DNA from: an uncultured Aequorivita sp.
GTDB lineage: Bacteria; Bacteroidota; Bacteroidia; Flavobacteriales; Flavobacteriaceae
Length of the DNA: 64,000 nt
Assembly: GCA_937125455.1 (NCBI GenBank)
Contig: CAKZLK010000047.1
Span: 140,526-204,525, forward strand
Direction: 5' to 3'
Below the pieces are notes generated by a model. That model made no database searches and was not told where the DNA came from. It saw only the letters and a list, made by a program, of their open reading frames with translations. This document shows, piece by piece, positions 18,708-26,736 of the stretch; position 1 is the stretch's first letter, and the number at the start of each line of letters is the position of its first letter. The position numbers were made by a program, and so were the translations under genes.

Positions 18708-19444
18708 CCAAAGAATTTAATCAATCCATAGATGATCGCAACTAATATGATTGCTCCAATAGCCAATATTGTATATGCTCCTTTGGTTATATCTGCAATT
18801 GTCTTTTTAATTTCTGCGCGATCATTTACATTTGGAAACTCAGAATTTGGCACTTCAACATCTAAAAATTTGCAAAGTGGTTCCCATCCCTGATCTACTG
18901 TAAAGATTAAAAGCTTTTCTTTAGGAATTGCAGCTTTCACTTCTTCTATATGTTCATTATAGCATGCAATAGCCAATGTTTTATCATTCATTGTCCCCTT
19001 GTGATTTCGTTGCCAAATTAATTTCGCGCTCATATTTCCCATTTTTCTACCGAATGAGGTGAAGAGTTCAAGGACTTTAAACTGCCATCGGTTTTCGGTA
19101 AAATAAATGGTTGCTATGGTGCTTTCGTACCAGGCCTCGGGTCCGCGCGGATGCAAAGTGAGTAATACTTTTGCATCGGGGTTTGCTTCATACAATTCAC
19201 GCCATACACAACACGCCGGATTATCTACAGTAGCGTTATACTTTTCAAATACTTTATCCCAATCATGTTGCTGGCCAGCCTTTGCATTAGCCACATCATT
19301 CCAAAAATCGAGATGCCCTTTATTTTCTTTATTAAGAATTACTTCCGACATGTGGTAGCATGGAAATCCCAATTGCTTTAATGCGGTAAATGTTGACATG
19401 GTACCTGTTCGTCCATATCCTGCTCCTATTATTTTTAGATTCAT
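18704..19444 (-). CDS. Sulfotransferase family protein with C-terminal transmembrane tail
   Basis: KIIGAGYGRTGTMSTFTALKQLGFPCYHMSEV (PAPS-binding-like loop); C-term YTILAIGAIILVAIIYGLIKFFG. Confidence 0.85.
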   Translation of the reverse strand: MNLKIIGAGYGRTGTMSTFTALKQLGFPCYHMSEVILNKENKGHLDFWNDVANAKAGQQHDWDKVFEKYNATVDNPACCVWRELYEANPDAKVLLTLHPRGPEAWYESTIATIYFTENRWQFKVLELFTSFGRKMGNMSAKLIWQRNHKGTMNDKTLAIACYNEHIEEVKAAIPKEKLLIFTVDQGWEPLCKFLDVEVPNSEFPNVNDRAEIKKTIADITKGAYTILAIGAIILVAIIYGLIKFFG

Positions 19445-19524
19445 TTATTATGGTTTTAGAATTTCTGTCTTATAGGTTTGCATATAGAATTCTTTGTTAT
19501 TTTGATTGTTAACTTTTAAAATGT

Positions 19525-19830
19525 TTATCCTTCAACACTTCCAACAATCAGCGTTGCACCACCAGTTGCAAAATTGGCCAAGTCTGCTGCTGTGGCCTGT
19601 CCCTCAGGCGAACCCATGGTAGTCTGCATAGCTTCTGGACTGGAAAACCAAAATTCCGCCATTCTGTAATAGGCAGCTTTTGAACCATCTGGAGCACTTA
19701 AAAATTTGGTGAGTTCAAGCTTTGTATGCCCTTTCATTTTTGCAGCTTTTGGCAAGTGGGTATTGGTGTAATGATCTTCAAATGCGTTAATGTCTGTTGG
19801 GTGTCCATAAAGGACAGTTAGTTTAATCAT
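19525..19830 (-). CDS. EthD family protein (dimeric alpha-beta barrel)
   Basis: IKLTVLYGHPTDINAFEDHYTNTHLPKAAKMKG...YRMAEFWFSSPEAMQTTMGSPEGQATAADLANFATGG. Confidence 0.9.
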   Translation of the reverse strand: MIKLTVLYGHPTDINAFEDHYTNTHLPKAAKMKGHTKLELTKFLSAPDGSKAAYYRMAEFWFSSPEAMQTTMGSPEGQATAADLANFATGGATLIVGSVEG

Positions 19831-19866
19831 GTCATTTGTTTTAGAGTTAATAGTTTTATCTTGATA

Positions 19867-20388
19867 TTATTCCGCCTTATGCACTTCCAACTCTATTTCA
19901 ATCAAAAATTCGGGAAGCGCCAATTCTTTTACACCAAGCCAAGATCCAGTTGGGAATTGTTTTTTGTAGATTTCATTTCTATATGCGGCAACTTCCAAGA
20001 ACTTAGGCATATTGGTAGTGAACACATTTTCAACAACCACATCGTCAAAAGTGCAGCCGTAATGTTTTAGGATCTTATCTAAATCGGCATAACAGTTTTT
20101 CATTTGCTGTTCAAAATCGCCTACTGCAGTTGGATTACCTTCATCGTCCATACTCACAGCGCCAGAGATTTTTATGTCGTTGCCTATTTTTACGGCATGC
20201 GAATAGCCATAGGCTTTTTCCACTTCTGGACGCAGCAGAAAATAGTCTGGGGTTTCATCTGCAACAACAGTTTCAGTTGGTTTTGGTTTTTCTAGAGTTG
20301 TTTCCGTTTTGGTTTTCTCGTTGCAGCTGGAGAATGATATTGCTGCCACTAAAGCGATTGCTAATGTTGTTAATTTTGTTGTCTTCAT
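19867..20388 (-). CDS. RidA family protein, secreted/lipoprotein form
   Basis: Lipobox-like AISFSSC; GYSHAVKIGNDIKISGAVSMDDEG...QMKNCYADLDKILKHYGCTFDDVVVENVFTTNM. Confidence 0.88.
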   Translation of the reverse strand: MKTTKLTTLAIALVAAISFSSCNEKTKTETTLEKPKPTETVVADETPDYFLLRPEVEKAYGYSHAVKIGNDIKISGAVSMDDEGNPTAVGDFEQQMKNCYADLDKILKHYGCTFDDVVVENVFTTNMPKFLEVAAYRNEIYKKQFPTGSWLGVKELALPEFLIEIELEVHKAE

Positions 20389-20424
20389 TTTTGATTGTTT
20401 TATAGTTGATTTATAATTTAGGGT

Positions 20425-21360
20425 TTAATCATTAACACCATATTTAATCTGCCTGCTATATTCTTCATCATCAAAAGTCCCTTTCGATTCTTTTATTAAA
20501 CCGTTGTCATCCAATTCCCAAAGTTCAAAACCGCTTATGTTTACTTTTTTTCCTGTTCCGTTTGCACCTGTGTTGGTTCCAGTTAATGTCCAATGAAATT
20601 CGGTGTCTTTTGGAGTTTTTACCAAACTGTCAAAAGCCACAATCATATCATCGGGAAAGGCATCTATAAAGGCTTTGGCAGATTGGGTAATGGCTGCCCT
20701 GCCAGTAGCGGGAGTGCCATTATTTATATTAAGGGAGCCATCTTCGGCATAAAATAAAGCCACATACTCGGGTTTCTTGCTGCACCATGCCTGTGCATAA
20801 CTCTTAGCGAAGACGATTGGGTCGTAAATTCTTTCAGTTTCTGGAATACGGGTGGAGGTGAACGAAATATTGATAAACTTCTAAGCTTCATTTTCTTTTA
20901 TCAATGTGAAATAATCAATGTTGTGCAAAAGCGGAACTCCAAAAGCATGTAAAACAGCATCGGCTTTTACGAATGCCAAATGTCCATCGCTTAGGTGGAT
21001 TGTGTATTCTTTTACGGGTTCAAAATAAGGGCGATTTGTTCTGTTTTTTGCCGCTTCAAAATATTCGCTCATTAACATGGTTTCGGTAGTCCATTTGCCA
21101 TCCCTTAATCTTATGGTTGCTAGATTTGCATTATCTGACATCATTTTTACCATGGCATCCAAGTTGTAATTGCCTGCCACAATTAGAAATTGTTCAACAG
21201 TTGCTTTTACATCAGCTTCGTCTTGGGTGTAAATTTTTAATATTGCGTTTGTTGTTTGTGAATTTTTCATTGCATCGGAATTTTGACCAATAGCTTGATT
21301 CATATGCATCAAGCCGAAGGCAAGACACATCAGCGAATAGTATTTTAAAGTGGTTGCCAT
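20425..21360 (-). pseudogene. Two-domain NTF2-like/SnoaL-like secreted protein interrupted by in-frame TAG (20881-20883)
   Basis: ORFs 20881-21414 and 20425-20763 are in the same frame; reading through TAG gives ...NIDYFTLIKENEA[TAG]KFINISFTSTRIPETERIYDPIVFAKSYAQAWCSKKPEYVALFYAEDGSLN..., restoring both domains. Confidence 0.75.
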
Positions 21361-21418
21361 TTTTGTAATTATTTGAATAGTCGAAATTTTTAATTTGGGC
21401 CTTTGTTTTTTCATCTTT

Positions 21419-21856
21419 TTAATGATATTTCTTTACAATAATTGATTTTGTTGAAGCCGAATTCTCCCGTAATTTCGCAACGGTTTTGTATTCTTCGGAA
21501 GTTGTAAAACTCTGAAGTTGTTCTATGGATTCCCATTCCAGGATAATGAATCGGTTTGGGTTCCAGTTTCCTTCCACGGGTGTCACTTTTCGGTCGGGTT
21601 CCGGGTCAAACGCCATCCCACCTGAACGTACCAAATAGATTCCGCCATATTTTTCAATAAGTGGTTCCACTTTTGCCCGATATTGCTGGTATTGAAGTGA
21701 ATCGTTCACCGTAATATCCAAAACCATCAATATTTTTTCTGAAGGCATTCCAGTTATATGCGAATCAACACTCCCATGGGGGTCACTGTTTTGGGCGTTT
21801 ACTGTATATATGCCCATAAATAGAAATATTAGAAGTTTAAGTATTTTTGTTTTCAT
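21419..21856 (-). CDS. DUF1330-like / alpha-beta barrel secreted protein
   Basis: LDITVNDSLQYQQYRAKVEPLIEKYGGIYLVRSGGM...NPNRFIILEWESIEQLQSFTTSEEYKTVAKLRENSASTKSIIV; signal peptide. Confidence 0.85.
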   Translation of the reverse strand: MKTKILKLLIFLFMGIYTVNAQNSDPHGSVDSHITGMPSEKILMVLDITVNDSLQYQQYRAKVEPLIEKYGGIYLVRSGGMAFDPEPDRKVTPVEGNWNPNRFIILEWESIEQLQSFTTSEEYKTVAKLRENSASTKSIIVKKYH

Positions 21857-21911
21857 TTGACTTTATGGTTTTTTGAACTAGGTGTCTCTTCTTTTCTTGC
21901 TGTTCTTTTTT

Positions 21912-22247
21912 TCAATAAATTATATTTTCCAAAATTCTCCCAAGATTACTTTCAGGCCTGGCTATCTTTCGGTCTGCAGCGAACACTTGCTGAATTTCAT
22001 TTTTCAGTTGACATAGTTCCAGTTCAGAATATTTATGCCATTCTAAGGCTTCTTGAATTTTTTCTAGGCTTTCATCTTCACCATCATTTTGTAATTCTCG
22101 ATACATTTTGTCGAAAATTTCAGCGGAAGTTTTGAGTTTTATGAGCTTTAATTCCTCATCGTTCTCTATTTTATCTGCTTTAGCGCATAACAGAAGTATG
22201 TATATTTTCAGTTCTTCTTTGCTCCAAGATGCTGCGTTAGTTTTCAT
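21912..22247 (-). CDS. Hypothetical protein (TerB-like helical, tentative)
   Basis: MKTNAASWSKEELKIYILLLCAKADKIENDEELKLIKLKT; helical, cytosolic. Confidence 0.6.
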   Translation of the reverse strand: MKTNAASWSKEELKIYILLLCAKADKIENDEELKLIKLKTSAEIFDKMYRELQNDGEDESLEKIQEALEWHKYSELELCQLKNEIQQVFAADRKIARPESNLGRILENIIY

Positions 22248-22332
22248 AATCTTGTTTTTAGATGAATTCTTTTAAAGTGAAATGCACGGCTCAGCATAGC
22301 CATACCGCGCATTCAACTTCTTTGTGCTATTT

Positions 22333-23097
22333 TTAATTGGCAACTTTTACATCGCCATTAATACCACTTAAATCTGGACGGAAAATCCAAATTTCGGTTT
22401 CGCCGCCATTGGTTACATCCATCCAATCTTTTATAAATTGAGCCCAACTTCCTGCACCTTTCATTTCGTCATATTTTTTTGCTATGCTATTGTCTTGGCC
22501 CAACCAAGCAGATTTATCAAAAAATGAAATGACTGCTAAGTCTCTTCCTTCCTTGGTACTTCCAAATTCGTTGGTATAAATACCATAAATGTCGGTAGGA
22601 GATTTTTCGGCATACACATCGTGGACTTTTTTCACGAGTTTCATGGCATCTTCATATTTACCTCTTTTTATGTCCCAATAATCCACTGACATATTTTTTA
22701 TGGTAAAATCTTTTGGAAAACGCGAAAGTTCAGGATGACTGCGCCAGTAAGTTTGCGCACCACTATCGTTCAGCATATATGGAGCTACATTAGTGTTCCA
22801 GTCGGCATCGTGGCCTTCTTTTTGGGCTGGTCTGCTATCTAAAGAGCTCCAAGGAAATGGTCCCATAACCCATACATAGTTACCCGTATTTGGACCGTTA
22901 GAAATCCAGTAAACACGCACGCCATAAGGGCCGTCGCTATGGTACTTTTTATTGTGTGCCGTAATTCCTTTTTCAAATTGGGTTATTTGGGCTGGGTTGG
23001 GCTTTAAGAGTGCGTTTTCGAATACGCCGTATTCGGTATTGTTTTGCGATATTGCTAAAAAAGGCAATAAAAGCATTGTAAGAATTATTTTTCTCAT
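22333..23097 (-). CDS. Secreted protein, possibly tandem dimeric alpha-beta barrel fold
   Basis: Signal peptide; FEKGITAHNKKYHSDGPYGVRVYWISNGPNTGNYVWVMGPF and VDYWDIKRGKYEDAMKLVKKVHDVYAEKSPTDIYGIYTNEFG half-repeats. Confidence 0.7.
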   Translation of the reverse strand: MRKIILTMLLLPFLAISQNNTEYGVFENALLKPNPAQITQFEKGITAHNKKYHSDGPYGVRVYWISNGPNTGNYVWVMGPFPWSSLDSRPAQKEGHDADWNTNVAPYMLNDSGAQTYWRSHPELSRFPKDFTIKNMSVDYWDIKRGKYEDAMKLVKKVHDVYAEKSPTDIYGIYTNEFGSTKEGRDLAVISFFDKSAWLGQDNSIAKKYDEMKGAGSWAQFIKDWMDVTNGGETEIWIFRPDLSGINGDVKVAN

Positions 23098-23193
23098 AAT
23101 ATTTAATTTGTGTTTCCGCCCAAGGCGAAAACGGGTTAGTATTTAATTTTTTGGCATAATAAACTGGGGATTTTATAGTGAAATTTTTGTGGC

Positions 23194-24126
23194 TTAATCC
23201 AATAATTTCGGGTTATAATAAGCCGTTTCCGAAGTGATTTTTCCTTCTTCATTAAAATTCATTTGATAATGAATTGGCATGGTAATCGCTTTTTTGTCAG
23301 CTTTGCGGATAAAATTTATATTCCACCAAGAAAGAACTACCCCCATATCACCCATTTCATAATGTAAATAGTCTGGATAGCCTACCATGTCTATACTGGA
23401 AACATCATATTTCTCTAAAATCTGTTTGTCTATTTCTTTTTGTTCTGTTAAGGAAATGCTTTCCATAGTAGGTGAACTGGAATCTACAAACTCTACATCT
23501 TTATCATAAAAACTGTAAGCTTTGTCCCAATCATTGAACTCTATGGCATACATCATTTTACGAACAGTATTTATGTTTTCGTGATGGTTATAGATGGTTC
23601 CGTTTTTCCTGTCACTAAAACTTTGGCGAATTTCTGAACCAATATTGGCGTTGCTATAGGTTATAATAGTTTGTATTTTATTGTTTTTATTCACTATAAA
23701 CAATCGGTGCATAGGTTGGTTTATCTTAACTCCTGTCTTTTTATGCACACCTTTCATATCTTCCCAAGTTTGTACCCACATTACATCTTTTTGGTTATCG
23801 TCTTTGTATTCCAATGCATCAGGATAAGCCCCTGGGGAACGGCTTATTGAAAAATAATCAAGGGCGTCGTGCCAACCTTTTGCTGAATTTGAAAAACTTT
23901 CTTTATCCTGTCCTTTGTCATTTGAGTCGATACTCGTACCGTTATAGGCTCTAAAGTCATCGGCCAGATAGCTCGCTACTTGTTGGGTGTCGCCTTTCAC
24001 AAAAGCTTGTGTCATGGCCTCCACTGTGGTAATAGCCGGATGTTCTACGTAAATAGTTCCGTTCTTTTTTTGCGAATAGGTAATGCAAGCAATAAGCATC
24101 ATTACCGAAAGAATTGTTGTTTTCAT
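23194..24126 (-). CDS. Secreted protein with two NTF2-like domains
   Basis: VEAMTQAFVKGDTQQVASYLADDFRAYNG... and VRKMMYAIEFNDWDKAYSFYDKDVEFVDSS... Confidence 0.78.
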   Translation of the reverse strand: MKTTILSVMMLIACITYSQKKNGTIYVEHPAITTVEAMTQAFVKGDTQQVASYLADDFRAYNGTSIDSNDKGQDKESFSNSAKGWHDALDYFSISRSPGAYPDALEYKDDNQKDVMWVQTWEDMKGVHKKTGVKINQPMHRLFIVNKNNKIQTIITYSNANIGSEIRQSFSDRKNGTIYNHHENINTVRKMMYAIEFNDWDKAYSFYDKDVEFVDSSSPTMESISLTEQKEIDKQILEKYDVSSIDMVGYPDYLHYEMGDMGVVLSWWNINFIRKADKKAITMPIHYQMNFNEEGKITSETAYYNPKLLD

Positions 24127-24163
24127 TAGTTGTATATTTATTTGGTTAATATTCTGTTTTATT

Positions 24164-25102
24164 TTACTTTGAATAACTGTTTAAAGTGTCTTGAACAGGT
24201 CTGAATTTCATTCCCAAATCGTTCATGGCCAGTGTATTTTCATAAATTACCTTTGCTTTGTTTTTTGGGGCTTGGTGGTTCAGCATCAAGCTCATATCGC
24301 TAACCGGATAGCTTTCACTGCTCAATAAATAGTTTTTGCCGTGCAATCCTGAAATTGTAGCAGCTTTAAAAACTGCTTTTGCAACATCCGCGACATCTAC
24401 CGAAGCCATTTCCGCATTAGTGTCATAGAGCATTTGCACAAATGGATTGGGGGCGATTTTGTTCTTAAACAGAAATTGCAACCCAGTTGAGGTGGAATCC
24501 TCCCTATTTGATAAAGATTTCCCCATAACTCCCACAGGCGAAACCGAAATGATTTCAAAAGAAAGCTTCGGATTTTCTTTTATGAATTTTTCTACAGTTT
24601 GGTTGGCTATAAATTTTGCTTGTGCATACGGATGGCTTTCTTCACTCATAAACGGCGTGTCTTTTTCGCTTAAAGTGTCATGTGGTTTTTTACCTCCAGC
24701 AGGCAAAGGGAAGTTGGTGTTATATGATGCAACAGAGGCTATAAAAATAACTTTTTCAATCAACGGTGCTTGTTGGATGGCTTCCAGAAAATTTTCTGTT
24801 CCTTTTATGGTTGGGTCAAAAAGCTCTGTTTGTGGATCTTTAACGTCTAGCTGAAATGGCGTTCCACCATGGATTACGATTTCGCAATCACTTATAAAGT
24901 CTTTCAAAGTTTCCAAATCCTCAACTTTTAATGCGCTGATATTAAGATTGTCTGAATTTTCCAAATTAAAAAGATGTTGGTACTTTTCACTCTTTTTAAT
25001 GTCGGTTACAGATACTTTTACATTGTATCCTTCTTCTAAAAATTTCTTGGTTGTATGACTTCCAATAAAGCCAGAACCACCTATGATGCCTACTGTTTTC
25101 AT
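24164..25102 (-). CDS. NAD-dependent epimerase/dehydratase (extended SDR)
   Basis: VGIIGGSGFIGSHTTKKFLEEGYNVKVSV; YAQAKFIANQTVEKF (YxxxK). Confidence 0.92.
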   Translation of the reverse strand: MKTVGIIGGSGFIGSHTTKKFLEEGYNVKVSVTDIKKSEKYQHLFNLENSDNLNISALKVEDLETLKDFISDCEIVIHGGTPFQLDVKDPQTELFDPTIKGTENFLEAIQQAPLIEKVIFIASVASYNTNFPLPAGGKKPHDTLSEKDTPFMSEESHPYAQAKFIANQTVEKFIKENPKLSFEIISVSPVGVMGKSLSNREDSTSTGLQFLFKNKIAPNPFVQMLYDTNAEMASVDVADVAKAVFKAATISGLHGKNYLLSSESYPVSDMSLMLNHQAPKNKAKVIYENTLAMNDLGMKFRPVQDTLNSYSK

Positions 25103-25117
25103 TTCTTTTTAATTTAT

Positions 25118-25141
25118 GTCTGTTCGAGCGGAGTCGAGAAC
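25118..25141. repeat. Single-copy dispersed repeat, TTCGAGCGGAGTCGAGAAC type
   Basis: gtctgttcgagcggagtcgagaactc, related to the 11910-11961 repeat. Confidence 0.55.
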
Positions 25142-25179
25142 TCTTTTAAACAGATTGATTGCTGCGGTATTAATTTTTG

Positions 25180-25728
25180 TTATTCTTCAGAAGAGGTTTC
25201 TTCTATCATTGCATTTTCTTCCGAAGTACTTTTTTCGGCTTCCTGCATGGCTTGCATATCCAACATAAGTTTTGAAAGATCCCAATAGCCATCTTCTCGT
25301 ACAATTTTGCCGTCAATAAACTGTGCGGTTATGTGTGCTGGAATTACATAGGTTTTGTTATTTGCTAGCAAAGTCGCTACCCAATTCCCCCAAAAGTTTA
25401 CCCATGTCTGGCCTTTATCTGTAACCACCATTTCATATTCTACGCTCTCAGGATCGTATTTCCATGAACCGAAGTGAGTGGCGTCATCTTTGTTCATTGC
25501 AATCAATTCATTAATTGAATGTGCATTTTCCATGGTAGCATTGTTCAAAATCTTTACAGTATCAGCATAATGGCTGGCTAATGCGTCCCAGTCTCGGTTT
25601 TCATATGCGGCAATTATTTTTTTGTAGGTGTCAATTTCGGGTGATTGTTGGGTGTAGCGCTTTTCTGCTTTTTGGCAAGCTGCCATTGAAAGGACTATTG
25701 CAAGTCCTAAAAAGAATACTCTTTTCAT
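25180..25728 (-). CDS. NTF2-like lipoprotein
   Basis: Lipobox VLSMAAC; KKIIAAYENRDWDALASHYADTVKILNN...FIDGKIVREDGYWD. Confidence 0.85.
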   Translation of the reverse strand: MKRVFFLGLAIVLSMAACQKAEKRYTQQSPEIDTYKKIIAAYENRDWDALASHYADTVKILNNATMENAHSINELIAMNKDDATHFGSWKYDPESVEYEMVVTDKGQTWVNFWGNWVATLLANNKTYVIPAHITAQFIDGKIVREDGYWDLSKLMLDMQAMQEAEKSTSEENAMIEETSSEE

Positions 25729-25968
25729 AATTTTAAATGATTTAAATTGGTTAGTTAGTTGAAAAAAATTCTGGGGAGTGCATCTAAGTAACTGACAATC
25801 AATAAAAATTAAAAGAGATTTAGGACGAGCAGGCTTGATTTCTGTCCGAAAGGATGTTTTTTGTTGCCGAAGCTTTTCTGGAAGAGAGTCAATAACCTAA
25901 CTTAGGAAGTTAAGAAATCCATTTCCTGTTTTGGAGGGTTTTAAAAGTGTTCCGTACTTAAAGGTCTT

Positions 25969-26736
25969 CTAGATTGTTTGTAGACGTTTAAGCAGTTCTG
26001 TGCGCATTGCTTTGCTCATTGGGATGGCTTTTTTTGAAATAACCACGTGCGTACCGGCAACTTCATCTATTTGGGAAATATTGATAATATAGGAACGGTG
26101 TATTCTGAGAAAATGGTTCTGTGGAAGCTTTTCATCAATATCCTTTAATGTCATTACCAAAAGATATTCTCTATCTTGTGAAAAAATACGGCAATAGTTG
26201 CGATCGGCTTCAATATAGTAGATGTCTTTAATATCTATTTTTAGCATCTTTTCGTTATTGCGAACAAAAATGCGGTCGTTTAATATGAAATCGGTAGTAT
26301 TTCCGTTGGTTGCTGCTGTCTCGCTGCCATTTCCATTGTCATTTTCTGAAGATTTTTCCAATGAAATTCTATCAACCGTTAATTCAATAGCGCGCTGCAA
26401 ATCCAATTTTTTGAAGGGTTTTGATATAAAAGCATAGGGATGTGTTTCCTTGGCGCGATTAAAATGAGCTTCGTCTGCGTTTGCGGTGAGATAAATGATT
26501 GGGATGTTATATTGCTTTTGTATTTCGTGCGCGGTTTCTATTCCGTCCAGTTCGCCTTTTAGCTGAATGTCCAATAAGACTATATCTGGTTTGTCTATTT
26601 TTATATGCGAAAGGGTTTCCTCCCCACGGGGCAAAATTCCTGTTACTTCATAGCCCAATTCGGTTAACTGCAAAGAAATATTGGCTGCAATGATCATTTC
26701 GTCTTCAACAATCAATATTTTTATTGCTTTCCCCAT
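25969..26736 (-). CDS. LytTR family response regulator
   Basis: REC domain KILIVEDEMIIAANISLQL...IVLLDIQLKGELDGIE; LytTR KDIYYIEADRNYCRIF...HRSYIINISQID. Confidence 0.95.
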   Translation of the reverse strand: MGKAIKILIVEDEMIIAANISLQLTELGYEVTGILPRGEETLSHIKIDKPDIVLLDIQLKGELDGIETAHEIQKQYNIPIIYLTANADEAHFNRAKETHPYAFISKPFKKLDLQRAIELTVDRISLEKSSENDNGNGSETAATNGNTTDFILNDRIFVRNNEKMLKIDIKDIYYIEADRNYCRIFSQDREYLLVMTLKDIDEKLPQNHFLRIHRSYIINISQIDEVAGTHVVISKKAIPMSKAMRTELLKRLQTI

